64,000 nucleotides of DNA, taken from positions 1,445,467 to 1,509,466 of the forward strand of contig NZ_BBRD01000001.1 in NCBI RefSeq assembly GCF_000975095.1, read 5' to 3'. Under the pieces are notes generated by a model. It was not told the DNA's origin. It was given only the letters and a program-made list of their open reading frames with translations, and made no database searches. The DNA comes from Demequina aestuarii. GTDB taxonomy: Bacteria > Actinomycetota > Actinomycetes > Actinomycetales > Demequinaceae. Below, piece after piece: positions 29,013 to 36,820 of the stretch; the stretch's first letter is position 1, and every line of letters starts with the position of its first letter. Position numbers and translations under genes: made by a program.

Positions 29013-29876
29013 CTAGGACATCGCGGGGATCACGCCGGCCACGACCAGCACGACGATCCCGACCGCCAACGCGATGCGGTACCAGACGAACGGCCAGTAC
29101 GAACGCCTGGTGATGATCCTCAGGAACCACACGATCACGACATAGCCCACACCGAACGCCACGATCGCGGCGATCACGGTGTTGACGATTCCTGGCCCCC
29201 CGTCGGCCGTGATCTCCCCGGAGTTCGACAGCAGTTGGAAGAACCCCGACCCGAGGACTGCCGGGATGGCGAGCAGGAACGAATAGCGGGCCGCGGCCTC
29301 GCGGGTGAGCCCCAGCAGCAGGCCCATCGAGATGGTGCCGCCGGAACGTGAGACGCCCGGGACGAGCGCCATGGCCTGCGCGAGTCCCAGCAGGATCGCG
29401 TCCTTGCCTCGCACGTCGTCGAGCTCGCGCCGCTTGGCGCCGATCTTGTCGGCGAAGCCCAGCACCAGAGCGAAGATCGCGAGACCCGCAGCGGTGAGAT
29501 ATAGGTGGCGCAGTTGGTTCTCGATGTAGTCCTGGAAGAGCACGCCGAGCACCACGATCGGGATCGAGCCGAGGATGACCCACCAGCCCATGCGCGCGTC
29601 GGCATTGTGGGCGCCCAGCCGGGACGCGCGGTCGCGGCCGTGCTTGCCCGCGAGCGCGCGCATCCACGACGACACGATCCGGACGATGTCCTTCCAGAAG
29701 TACAGCAGGACCGCCGCCTCGGTGCCGATCTGGATGATCGCCGTGAACGCCGCACCGGGATCGCCACCGCTCGGCAGCAGCGGACCCACGACGCGGACGT
29801 GCGCACTCGAGGAGATCGGCAGGAACTCCGTGATTCCCTGCACCACTCCGAGCACGACGGCTTCCCACCAGTTCAT
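29013..29876 (-). CDS. uppP: Undecaprenyl-diphosphatase UppP
   Basis: UppP dephosphorylates undecaprenyl diphosphate on the outer face of the membrane, recycling the carrier for peptidoglycan and other glycans, and confers bacitracin tolerance. The 287-residue protein has about eight membrane helices and both family motifs: GITEFLPISSSAH near the N-terminus and PGVSRSGGT in the middle. The ATG at 29876 is preceded by TAGCCT at 7 nt and no ribosome site. The longer frame upstream is antisense to the aldo/keto reductase gene. Confidence 0.95.
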   Translation of the reverse strand: MNWWEAVVLGVVQGITEFLPISSSAHVRVVGPLLPSGGDPGAAFTAIIQIGTEAAVLLYFWKDIVRIVSSWMRALAGKHGRDRASRLGAHNADARMGWWVILGSIPIVVLGVLFQDYIENQLRHLYLTAAGLAIFALVLGFADKIGAKRRELDDVRGKDAILLGLAQAMALVPGVSRSGGTISMGLLLGLTREAAARYSFLLAIPAVLGSGFFQLLSNSGEITADGGPGIVNTVIAAIVAFGVGYVVIVWFLRIITRRSYWPFVWYRIALAVGIVVLVVAGVIPAMS

Positions 29877-29883
29877 GACGGCA

Positions 29884-29936
29884 AGGCTAGCGTCAGCGCG
29901 TCGCGCCTCCGGACTCGCCGTCCCGCCCGGTAGCGT
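29884..29936. promoter_or_regulatory. Divergent promoter region uppP / aldo-keto reductase
   Basis: On the minus strand TAGCCT (29889-29884) is 7 nt from the uppP ATG. On the plus strand TAGCGT (29931-29936) is 7 nt from the reductase ATG. Neither gene has a ribosome site, so both mRNAs may be leaderless. Confidence 0.4.
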
Positions 29937-29943
29937 CGCGTGC

Positions 29944-30903
29944 ATGCAGCGCAGACGGGTCGGCACGAGTGGATTGACGGTGTCCTCGCTCGCGCTCGGC
30001 ACCATGACGTGGAGCCGGGACACCGGTCCGGACGAGGCCGGCGCGCAGCTCGATGCCTTCCTCAGCGCCGGCGGGACGCTGCTCGACACGGCGGCCTCGT
30101 ACGCCGGCGGAGGCGCAGAGTCCCTCATCGGCACGATGCTGGGCGGAACCATCTCCCGGCGCGACGTGCAGATCTGCACCAAGGCGGGCATCCGGCGCAC
30201 CGCGGAGGGCGGGCTCATCGACGCGTCGCGCGACACCCTGCTCGACACTCTCGACGCGTCCTTGGAGCGCATGGGCACCGACCACGTCGATCTGTGGCTC
30301 GTGCACGCTTACGATCCCGTCGCCCCCGTCGAAGAGACGCTGCACGCACTGGAGATCGCAGTGAACTCCGGGCGCGCGCGCTACGTAGGCGTCTCGAACT
30401 ACCCCGGCTGGGCGACCGCACAGATCTCGGCGCTCGCCACTCGCCCCACCATCACGGCGACGCAGGTCGAGTACTCGCTGCTGCAGCGAGGCGTCGAGCG
30501 TGAGGTGCTGCCGGCCGCCGATGCGCTCGGCATGGGTGCGCTCGCGTGGTCTCCCCTGGGACGCGGGGTGCTGACGGGCAAGTACCGCGACGCCATCCCG
30601 GCGGACTCGAGGGCGGCATCGGAGCACCTGGCCGGTTTTGTGTCTCCCTACCTCGACGACCGGTCCGCGGGCATCGTCGACGCGCTCACGACGGCGGCGG
30701 AAGGGCTCGACGAGCCTCCGCTCGCGGTGGCGCTGGCGTGGGTGCTCGGGCGTCCCGGCATCAGCTCCGCGATCGTGGGAGCGCGCACTGCGGCACAGCT
30801 CTCGCCGTCGTTGACTGCCGCCGACCTTGATCTTCCGCCCGCGATCGCCGAGGCGCTCGACGAGATCTCTGCCCCCCACATCGGCTACCCCGAGCGCCGG
30901 TAG
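29944..30903 (+). CDS. Aldo/keto reductase
   Basis: A 319-residue NADP-dependent TIM-barrel oxidoreductase. The catalytic tetrad is recognisable: Asp in LLDTAASYAGGGAE with Tyr, Lys in ICTKAGI, and His in LWLVHAYDP. The cofactor-binding end is AWSPLGRGVLTGKYR and later IVGART. It reduces aldehydes or ketones; the substrate is unknown. The gene is divergent from uppP and convergent with the acidic protein gene downstream. Confidence 0.92.
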   Translation: MQRRRVGTSGLTVSSLALGTMTWSRDTGPDEAGAQLDAFLSAGGTLLDTAASYAGGGAESLIGTMLGGTISRRDVQICTKAGIRRTAEGGLIDASRDTLLDTLDASLERMGTDHVDLWLVHAYDPVAPVEETLHALEIAVNSGRARYVGVSNYPGWATAQISALATRPTITATQVEYSLLQRGVEREVLPAADALGMGALAWSPLGRGVLTGKYRDAIPADSRAASEHLAGFVSPYLDDRSAGIVDALTTAAEGLDEPPLAVALAWVLGRPGISSAIVGARTAAQLSPSLTAADLDLPPAIAEALDEISAPHIGYPERR

Positions 30904-30912
30904 CGCGATGAT

Positions 30913-30931
30913 GCGCCTGCGCCTCAGGCGC
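30913..30931. terminator. Weak hairpin between convergent genes
   Basis: GCGCCT (30913-30918) pairs with AGGCGC (30926-30931) around a 7-nt loop in the gap between the reductase and the acidic protein gene. No T-tract follows on either strand, so it is at best a weak terminator. Confidence 0.25.
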
Positions 30932-31323
30932 TATCGCAGATCGAACTCGTCGATGTCGTCGTCCATATCGTCGTCGTCCTCGACAGCGTGGGGATCGAGC
31001 GCTTCGTCGGCGTCCGGGTCATCGCCCGACGCCCCCGTGTCATCGTCACCCTGGTCGTCGTCCGGGTCGTCGTCATCATCGTCGACGTCGTCCTCGCCGT
31101 CATACTCGTCGCCCTCGGAGTCGTCGAGGACGAGAGGGAGCGTCTCCCCGTACTCGGAGTCGAGGATGTCCTCGTATCGCTCGAACTCCGTCGCGACGGC
31201 CTCGTACGCATCGTCCACGGCGGCGTCCGCATCGCCTCGCCGCATCGCGATCGCCTCGAGGTGCTCCTCAAGGGCGGCCATCAGTCGCCTCAGTGCTTCG
31301 GTCGCCTCTGCGCTCATGGTCAT
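30931..31323 (-). CDS. Acidic protein of unknown function
   Basis: A roughly 130-residue protein with two parts. The first about 65 residues form a probable helical domain (SAEATEALRRLMAALEEHLE and following). The second half is an extreme run of Asp and Glu broken by a few Gly and Pro, encoded by GAC/GAG repeats, and ends DEFDLR. Similar acidic-tailed proteins occur beside DUF5703 genes in Actinobacteria. I do not recognise a function; such tails often mimic nucleic acid or bind basic proteins. The start may be the ATG at 31323 or at 31317. It is divergent from the DUF5703 gene, with 36 bp between. Confidence 0.7.
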   Translation of the reverse strand: MTMSAEATEALRRLMAALEEHLEAIAMRRGDADAAVDDAYEAVATEFERYEDILDSEYGETLPLVLDDSEGDEYDGEDDVDDDDDDPDDDQGDDDTGASGDDPDADEALDPHAVEDDDDMDDDIDEFDLR

Positions 31324-31359
31324 GACGGTACTCGCGGATCGTATTGAATGGGAGAGATC

Positions 31360-31614
31360 ATGAAGGAAATCGCATCTGACGCCACCCATGTGGTCACCTC
31401 CACACGCGGCCGGCCTTCGAGCTCGAGCCGTCTCGAGTGGCGCGTGATCGAGATCCCGCGTGACGTCCCCCGCGCCGACACCCGCTCGCTGCTCACGGAG
31501 CAGGCGGAGTACGGGCGGTGGGAGCTGGCGCGCTCACAGATTCTCTACGGCGGCGCCCGACGGGTGTGGCTGCGGCGACGCGTCATGCGCGTCCAGCGCA
31601 CCGACGCCGCCTAA
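31360..31614 (+). CDS. DUF5703 family protein
   Basis: An 84-residue basic protein with the DUF5703 core LEWRVIEIPRDVPRADTR, LLTEQAEYGRWELAR and VWLRRRVMRVQRT. The family is confined to Actinobacteria and has no assigned role; its high Arg content is consistent with nucleic acid binding, which is inference. I chose the ATG at 31360 because GGGAGA lies just upstream; an in-frame ATG 12 nt earlier lacks a site. It is convergent with the M20 peptidase gene. Confidence 0.85.
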   Translation: MKEIASDATHVVTSTRGRPSSSSRLEWRVIEIPRDVPRADTRSLLTEQAEYGRWELARSQILYGGARRVWLRRRVMRVQRTDAA

Positions 31615-31648
31615 CGCCTCTGCTGTCCGGCGCCCACTGTCGCCGCCG

Positions 31649-32950
31649 TCAGCAGTCGCGCAGGAACCGCTCCAGCACGCGGGTGCCGAAGTGCAGGCTG
31701 TCGACCGGGATGCGCTCGTCGATGCCGTGGAAGAGCGACGGGAAGTCCAGGTCCGGCGGCAGCTGAAGCGGAGCGAATCCGTATCCGGTGATCCCCAGCG
31801 CGGCCAGGTGCTTGTTGTCCGTGCCACCCATCAGGGAGTACGGCAGCACGGGCGCGTCCGGGTCCTCGGCGCCAAGCGCGGCGATCATCTTGTCCACGAG
31901 CGCTCCTTCGAAGGGCACCTCGAGGCTCCGCTCGGTGATGTAGGGCTCGACCTTGACGTGGGTGCCCGCCAACTCCTCGATCTGCCGCAGCGCCTGCTCC
32001 TGCTGGCCGTGAAGGTAGCGGCTGTCCACGTACCCGACGGCAGTGTCGGGGATCACGTTCGCCTTGTAGCCGGCGTCGAGCATCGTCGGGTTCGAGGTGT
32101 TCCGCACGGACGCCTCGATCATGGGCGCCATCGCGCCCAGGCCCTCGACGAGCCGATTGATGCACTCGGGAGTGGGCTCGTACTCGATGCCCTCGAGTTC
32201 CGCCACTCCCTGGAGCAGTCTCTCGGCGGTGGGGGTGAGCTCGACTGGCCACTCGTAGGCGCCGATGCGCGAGAGCGCTCCGGCGAGGTGCGCGACCGCA
32301 TTGTCACGGTGCACCAGCGACCCGTGTCCCTGCTTGCCGTGGGAGATGAGCTTGAGCCACTGGATGCCCTTCTCCGCGGTCTGGATCAGGTACGCGCGCC
32401 TGCCATTGACGTAGGCGCTGAACCCGCCGACCTCGCTGATCGCCTCGGTGGCCCCGCGGAAGTCCTCGGGGTAGTGCTCCACCATCCATTTCGCGCCGCG
32501 TGCGCCGCCGTGCTCCTCGTCTGCGAAGAACGCGAGCACGATGTCGCGGGGCGGCTTGGCGCCGGCGCGGATCATGCTGGCGACCGAGGCGAGGATCATC
32601 GCGTCCATGTTCTTCATGTCGACCGCGCCGCGGCCATAGATCATGCCGTCGCGGATCTCGGCGGCGAACGGGTCCACCGACCAGTCCTCCGCAAAAGCCG
32701 GAACCACGTCGAGGTGACCGTGGACCACGAGCGCGTCACGGTCGGGATCGGAGCCCTCCCACAGGCAGGTGACGCTCGCACGACCCGGCTCGGACTCGCG
32801 AATCACGGGTTCCAGGCCCAGATCAGCGAGGAAGGCCGCGACGTACTCTGCGGCCACGATCTCCCCCGGGCCCGGCTCGTCGCCGTAGTTCGAGGTATCG
32901 ATGCGGATGAGATCGCGGCAGATCTGGACGACGTCGAGGGGTGAGGTCAT
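31649..32950 (-). CDS. M20 family metallopeptidase (DapE/ArgE-like)
   Basis: A 433-residue co-catalytic zinc hydrolase. Metal ligands are visible in VVHGHLDVVP, GRGAVDMKN and DEEHGGARGA, with the dimerisation-domain histidine region SHGKQGHGS between and the final His in LFHGIDERIP. It corresponds to the DapE2 type (Rv2141c-like) in Actinobacteria, and may act on dipeptides or N-acyl amino acids rather than succinyl-diaminopimelate. TAGCCT lies 6 nt before the ATG with no ribosome site, suggesting a leaderless mRNA. Confidence 0.92.
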   Translation of the reverse strand: MTSPLDVVQICRDLIRIDTSNYGDEPGPGEIVAAEYVAAFLADLGLEPVIRESEPGRASVTCLWEGSDPDRDALVVHGHLDVVPAFAEDWSVDPFAAEIRDGMIYGRGAVDMKNMDAMILASVASMIRAGAKPPRDIVLAFFADEEHGGARGAKWMVEHYPEDFRGATEAISEVGGFSAYVNGRRAYLIQTAEKGIQWLKLISHGKQGHGSLVHRDNAVAHLAGALSRIGAYEWPVELTPTAERLLQGVAELEGIEYEPTPECINRLVEGLGAMAPMIEASVRNTSNPTMLDAGYKANVIPDTAVGYVDSRYLHGQQEQALRQIEELAGTHVKVEPYITERSLEVPFEGALVDKMIAALGAEDPDAPVLPYSLMGGTDNKHLAALGITGYGFAPLQLPPDLDFPSLFHGIDERIPVDSLHFGTRVLERFLRDC

Positions 32951-32956
32951 GCCCTC

Positions 32957-32962
32957 AGGCTA
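32957..32962 (-). promoter_or_regulatory. Candidate -10 element for the M20 peptidase
   Basis: TAGCCT on the minus strand, 6 nt upstream of the ATG. The remaining 170 bp to the next gene show no other recognisable element. Confidence 0.4.
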
Positions 32963-33135
32963 TCGTCCGCATCGGCCGCCGGAACCGTGACGCCAAGCCT
33001 CGCGGAGGTTTGTGCTGTCCCCCAGGGGCCCGGACACGCCGCCGCCCGCGGCGCCATCCGGTCACAGGGGGGACGTGAGCGGGGCGCGCGCGGGCGGGGC
33101 GTGTCAGACGGAGAGGCTCGTACGCCTCTCGATCG

Positions 33136-33282
33136 TCATGTGAAGAGGCTGACGCCTCCGGGGCCGACGAGCAGGGCGACGACGATGAGCACGGCGCCCA
33201 TGACGAAGTCACGCTGGATCAAGCGGACGATGCCGATGATTCCAATGATCACTGCCGCGATCCACAGGATGGTATCCCACAT
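33136..33282 (-). CDS. GPGG-motif small membrane protein
   Basis: A 48-residue protein with two hydrophobic helices: WIAAVIIGIIGIVRLI, then MGAVLIVVALLVGPGG. A short basic turn separates them and the end is GPGGVSLFT. This is the pattern of small actinobacterial GPGG-motif membrane proteins of unknown role. An AAGGAGG ribosome site 8 nt upstream of the ATG at 33282 is among the strongest in the window and fixes the start; a longer open frame upstream is not supported. Such a good site on a tiny gene suggests abundant expression, possibly under stress. Confidence 0.8.
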   Translation of the reverse strand: MWDTILWIAAVIIGIIGIVRLIQRDFVMGAVLIVVALLVGPGGVSLFT

Positions 33283-33503
33283 GACGTGGCCTCCTTCTTT
33301 GATGATGCTTCTCGTGCTTCGGACGCCATCGACAACCAGGCATCTGCCCTGGACATTCCCGGTTCGTAATCGTTTCGTGATGGGCACAGCGGTGGGAACG
33401 GCGAGAATGCAGTCACATGCCACCATTCCCATAGTGGGGAATATTCACGATGGGGCGGGCGGGCCTGAACGCACCATGGCGTGAAGTGTCCAGAGAAAGA
33501 CGA

Positions 33504-33532
33504 AGGGCCGGAAGCAATAAGCTTCCGGCCCT
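33504..33532 (-). terminator. Rho-independent terminator of tRNA-Leu
   Basis: A perfect 12-bp stem (AGGGCCGGAAGC at 33504-33515 with its complement at 33521-33532) has a 5-nt loop. In minus-strand sense it follows the tRNA 3' end by a few bases and is followed by TCGTCTTTCTC, a T-rich stretch. Confidence 0.85.
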
Positions 33533-33537
33533 GATCG

Positions 33538-33621
33538 TGTCCGAGGGGGGACTTGAACCCCCACGCCCGTTAGGGCACTAGCACCTCAAGCTAGCGCGTC
33601 TGCCATTTCCGCCACCCGGAC
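33538..33621 (-). tRNA. tRNA-Leu (anticodon GAG)
   Basis: An 84-nt cloverleaf: acceptor GTCCGGG pairs with CTCGGAC, with discriminator A. The anticodon stem CTAGC/GCTAG holds the loop TTGAGGT, giving anticodon GAG, which reads CUC and CUU. A long variable arm (TGCCCTAACGGGCG) confirms the Leu class. The T arm is GGGGGTTCAAGTCCCCC. CCA is not encoded. The gene sits 113 bp from the displaced dnaE2 3' end, and tRNA genes are frequent neighbours of inserted DNA. Confidence 0.97.
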
Positions 33622-33663
33622 AGGGTGTCTGAAGTGCCTTATCGGCGCTTCAGCGCGACGGCA

Positions 33664-33669
33664 ATCGTA
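33664..33669 (-). promoter_or_regulatory. Possible tRNA-Leu -10 element
   Basis: TACGAT on the minus strand, 42 nt ahead of the mature tRNA 5' end. The -35 region is poor (CATTGG at 16 bp), so this is tentative. Confidence 0.35.
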
Positions 33670-33734
33670 GCATGGGCGGGAGGCCCCAATGCCACCATCG
33701 GCGCCCGCGACACCCGGTCCGGGCGCGGCTGTGC

Positions 33735-33851
33735 TCACTGGAAGTCCCTGCTCTTGGCGGGCACCTTCAGGGACAGGGGCGAGATGTGCTCCGCCACCAT
33801 GTTGGTGGCCCCGTCCGCCCGCTCGATGCGCCCACGGATCACCAGCGCCGC
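33735..33851 (-). pseudogene. Displaced dnaE2 3' end (38 codons plus stop)
   Basis: In minus-strand sense this 117-bp stretch encodes AALVIRGRIERADG... through KVPAKSRDFQ and a TGA stop. That matches the last 38 residues of the intact DnaE2 (36985-37101) except for the final residue (Gln for Arg). By hand count 107 of 117 bases agree, and almost all differences are silent. A 41-bp block (33793-33833 against 37043-37083) is identical. Similarity stops abruptly at 33851. It has no start and is not a gene by itself. It marks one edge of the inserted segment that ends at the real dnaE2. Confidence 0.9.
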
Positions 33852-33936
33852 CACACCCTGTCCGCGCAGACGGCGCGGTGACGATGCCCGCCTCTCCCTC
33901 GGCGGATCACCAACGCGAAGTACGCGGGAGCACCGG

Positions 33937-34368
33937 TCAACGATCGCGATGTCGCATGTGCCGACGGGCGATGATCACCGCGACAGAGATGATGGCCACC
34001 TCCACCACGACCAGAAGCAGAAGTTCGAAGGCCGCGACCTGGCCCCAGAACTCAGCACGCGTCGGCACCTCCACCCACACCGGCGGCTCAGGACCGCGCG
34101 GATAATATGACGGGTTGCGCACCATCGCCCAGATGATCGAGCCAACCAAAGCGGCCACGCGAAGGGAGACCGGCAATGCACGGCCCGGCCAAGGTCCGCC
34201 AGTCGATAGCAAGGCCGGCAGCAGCGCTACCGGCAATGCGGCAGTGTCAGCCAGCACCGGAACGCGCGCGACCGCGAGGACAAGCCACCCGACGCAGACG
34301 ACCACCTGCCATCGAAGGTAGGGTGCCCACCAGCCGTCATTCACCGGTGCGTCCCTCATGCCAATCAC
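33937..34368 (-). CDS. Small membrane protein, island paralogue 1
   Basis: A 143-residue protein with three to four hydrophobic segments (about 22-40, 45-55, 68-82 and a strong one at 112-136), and the block NPSYYPRGPEPPVWVEVPTR. The C-terminal helix region EFWGQVAAFELLLLVVVEVA is identical in the neighbouring gene, so the two are tandem paralogues. I do not recognise the family. The GTG at 34368 is favoured because AGGAGGGG lies 8 nt upstream, in the 33-bp gap after the paralogue's stop. It is the last gene of the island's three-gene run. Confidence 0.7.
   Translation of the reverse strand: MIGMRDAPVNDGWWAPYLRWQVVVCVGWLVLAVARVPVLADTAALPVALLPALLSTGGPWPGRALPVSLRVAALVGSIIWAMVRNPSYYPRGPEPPVWVEVPTRAEFWGQVAAFELLLLVVVEVAIISVAVIIARRHMRHRDR
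34025..34068. repeat. 44-bp identical block, copy 1
   Basis: These bases are identical to 34487-34530 in the neighbouring paralogue, 462 bp away in the same orientation. They lie inside longer stretches of high similarity. Identity at silent positions points to recent duplication or gene conversion. Confidence 0.9.
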
Positions 34369-34401
34369 CGAGCGCTCCCCTCCTCTCGTCGCCCACACCG
34401 A

Positions 34402-34839
34402 TCACTCGCGACGTCGCGCCTGTCGATCGGCGATGATCGCCGCGATCGAGAAGAAGGCGACCTCCACCACGACCAGCAGCAGGAGCTCGAAGGCCGCGAC
34501 CTGGCCCCAGAACTCAGCACGCGTCGGCACTTCGTCTCCCACTCGCGGCGCGGGACCGCGGGGATTGTAGTTCGGGTGGAGCGCCTGCGTCCAGAGGAGC
34601 GCGACGACGACGCATGCGACACGCGGGACTACCAGCACCGTGCTCCCCACTCTGGACCCGCGAAACGACAGCGCCAACGGCATCAGCGACGCTGGGACGA
34701 GGGCGGTGTCAGCAACCACCGGCACCTGCGCCGCAGCCAGGGCCAACCACACCACCCCGACAACGATCGACCAATGACGGTACGCAACCCACCAGGAGAT
34801 GTTCGTGCGTGGTCGCCGTGGTCCGCTCGGTGCGGTCAC
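34402..34839 (-). CDS. Small membrane protein, island paralogue 2
   Basis: A 145-residue membrane protein with the same layout as the next gene downstream: W-W-x-x-Y near residue 17, ADTA near 44, NPRGPAPRV near 92, then EVPTRAEFWGQVAAFELLLL and a charged RQARRRE tail. The N-terminal halves of the two proteins have diverged, while the C-terminal segment is conserved down to the DNA. The family is not recognised. The GTG start at 34839 follows the stop of the exported-protein gene by 25 bp and has only a weak ribosome site, so the exact start is unsure. Confidence 0.68.
   Translation of the reverse strand: MTAPSGPRRPRTNISWWVAYRHWSIVVGVVWLALAAAQVPVVADTALVPASLMPLALSFRGSRVGSTVLVVPRVACVVVALLWTQALHPNYNPRGPAPRVGDEVPTRAEFWGQVAAFELLLLVVVEVAFFSIAAIIADRQARRRE
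34487..34530. repeat. 44-bp identical block, copy 2
   Basis: Direct-repeat partner of 34025-34068, within the coding region of the second membrane paralogue. Confidence 0.9.
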
Positions 34840-34864
34840 CAGCGTCAGGTCCAGACTCGGGCAG

Positions 34865-36805
34865 TCATGGCAGCGTGGTCAGCGCCCAGCGCGCCTCAGG
34901 GTGACGGTGGGTCGGGTCGCCGTCGGAGGCCTGCACGCTGACAGCGTGGATCGAACGTTCTCCAAGCGTGCTGTCGTAGGTGTCACTCGTGCCAGTGCCC
35001 ACCGGTGTGTCGTCCAGGAACCACTGGTAGGTGACGGTCGCGCTCTCGGGGTCGGTGGCAGAGACGGTGAAGGTCTGGGAGTCACCCCCGGTGATCGTGA
35101 CATGGGCGCTGGCCGGAGATTGCGTGTCGATCGTGGCGACTTGGCTGGCCTCGCTGGACTCGATACGGGTATAGGCGGTCGAGATCATGCCGCGTGCGTC
35201 GGTGACACGGGTGCCCACGAGTTGATCCGTGGCCATCGCCGGAGTGAACGAGGTGGACGTGCCCGATTCGTCGTCGAACACACCGTCCAGATCCAGATCC
35301 CACGTCACAGTCAGGCCACCAGTGCCGCCAGAAGCCGACGCGGAGAGCGTCGATGCCGTGCCGGCGTTCAACGGCTGCGTGGGAGTCGCGACCGTGACCG
35401 ACGGCACCGAAACCGCCTGCACTGCACTGTTCATGGTGGCGACGCGCGCGGCCGCCTCGTCGGCGGCATCGGTGAACGCGGCCTGCAGGTCGTCGGCCGC
35501 ATCGATGACTCCGTCATACGCGTCCAGCAGCGAGACGTCGTCATCGGGCAACTCGATCGCCGCCAGATGGTCGGCCACCACCTGCGCGTCGGCACTGGCG
35601 TATCCGACGGATTCGTAGTCGGCGATCTCCTGGGCGGTGAAACCCGACGTCGCCACCCGGTCCTGAAGGTCCTCCAGCGCCGACACATCAACCGGTGTGG
35701 CCGCGTCGGGGAGGAGCGCGATCTCGTCCCGGACCTCTTCCAACAGGTCGACCAGTTCGTCCTGGTTCGTCACCAACTGAGAGGTGTACTGCTCGAGAGC
35801 GCTGGCATGGGCGACGGCCCAGCGCACATCATCGGCCTGCTGCGCGCCCAGATAGCGTTCGTGGGCGTGCATGATCGCCTCGACCAAGGCCGCCTGCTCA
35901 GCCGACAGGGTCGCGATGCGGCCTTGCCGAGCATGTTCGGCGCTGGAGTCCAACGGTGAGAACGGATACGACTCGTCCAAGCCGACCAAGGACAAGGATG
36001 CGGCGAAGTCATCGTTGATCACCGCCATGTCGAGCCCCACCGCCCGACCATATGCGGGGTCGGCCGGATCGTCGGCAAGGTTCTGATAGTGCTGGGCCTG
36101 AGTGCCCGCCAACGAGTCAATGATCCTCCCGCCGATGAATAGCACACCATCGTGGGCGCTCGTGGGCACTGTCAGGTCGAAAAGGGACGGTATGAACGTT
36201 CCGCCACCGACTCCTCCAGCGTATGCGAGCGGAAATCGCCAACCAGCCGCGCTCGCGTAGTTGTACGCGTCCACGCTCACGCCGACGCTGCTCGCGCCCG
36301 ACAAGAATATCGAGGAGCGGGCCAGCGTCTGCCAGCCTCCCACTTGGGCCTGCCCCTCGGCCTTGAGCGCGGCCGAGTCGAAGGTGTACCCGGCCAGATC
36401 GTCACCGATCACATCGAAGGCGTAGTCGGTGCCGTCCCCCAGCAGGATGTCGTGCGCTGGATCCCAGGTGCCGTTCAGGTCGTTGTCGATCAGGATGTCG
36501 TAGCGGCCGGCCTGGAGCGTTGGCAGCCACGCGTACTCGTCATAGAACGTCCCATACGACTGGAAACGGTTTGGTGAACCGGTGACGTCGATGGCGGCAT
36601 CGCCGTCTGACCACGTGGTGTTCGCGGTCACATAGATGTCGGCCGTCGGCACGATGTGACCTGGTGGGACATAGTCCAGATCACCACTCACGCACACGGG
36701 CTGATTGCGATAGAACGTCTCCTGCGGCCAGAAGCTGCAATCCGAGACGAACGCCGCAGCTGCGGCAGCGGGAGTCGACGCGGCCACAGCGACCATTGGC
36801 GCCAC
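34865..36805 (-). CDS. Large exported protein with PKD-like domains (signal peptide out of frame)
   Basis: The long frame encodes about 646 residues. It opens with a hydrophobic Ala-rich stretch ending in an AAAAAAF cleavage-like site, but has no basic n-region. An N-terminal beta-rich domain follows, with two cysteines and a DNDLNGTWD loop resembling a calcium-binding loop. Next come a central helical, Glu/Asp/Ala-rich region (about residues 290-450) likely to form coiled coils, and two C-terminal Ig/PKD-like domains (SASASGGTGGLTVTWDLDLD, then ATVTYQWFLDDTPVG). There is no sorting signal or membrane anchor. The missing signal-peptide start lies just upstream in another frame; the GTG at 36805 overlaps that frame's stop. 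Function unknown. Confidence 0.7.
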   Translation of the reverse strand: MAPMVAVAASTPAAAAAAFVSDCSFWPQETFYRNQPVCVSGDLDYVPPGHIVPTADIYVTANTTWSDGDAAIDVTGSPNRFQSYGTFYDEYAWLPTLQAGRYDILIDNDLNGTWDPAHDILLGDGTDYAFDVIGDDLAGYTFDSAALKAEGQAQVGGWQTLARSSIFLSGASSVGVSVDAYNYASAAGWRFPLAYAGGVGGGTFIPSLFDLTVPTSAHDGVLFIGGRIIDSLAGTQAQHYQNLADDPADPAYGRAVGLDMAVINDDFAASLSLVGLDESYPFSPLDSSAEHARQGRIATLSAEQAALVEAIMHAHERYLGAQQADDVRWAVAHASALEQYTSQLVTNQDELVDLLEEVRDEIALLPDAATPVDVSALEDLQDRVATSGFTAQEIADYESVGYASADAQVVADHLAAIELPDDDVSLLDAYDGVIDAADDLQAAFTDAADEAAARVATMNSAVQAVSVPSVTVATPTQPLNAGTASTLSASASGGTGGLTVTWDLDLDGVFDDESGTSTSFTPAMATDQLVGTRVTDARGMISTAYTRIESSEASQVATIDTQSPASAHVTITGGDSQTFTVSATDPESATVTYQWFLDDTPVGTGTSDTYDSTLGERSIHAVSVQASDGDPTHRHPEARWALTTLP

Positions 36806-36820
36806 TAACGCGCCACTAAC
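36799..36820. repeat. 11-bp tandem duplication causing a frameshift
   Basis: GCGCCACTAAC occurs twice in direct succession, at 36799-36809 and 36810-36820, and its first five bases begin a third time at 36821. Removing one unit puts the upstream reading frame (starting at 36870) in phase with the long exported-protein frame. The change is +11 bases, so the duplication breaks the gene. Confidence 0.9.

Noticed and set aside
30960-31130. The GTC/GAC-rich stretch as a microsatellite repeat
   Set aside because: It is the coding sequence for an acidic tail; the codon order is irregular and there is no fixed repeat unit.
34879-35103. A frameshift near the C-terminus of the exported protein
   Set aside because: The alternative frame offers no better continuation of the PKD-like domain, so the stop at 34865 is taken as the natural end.
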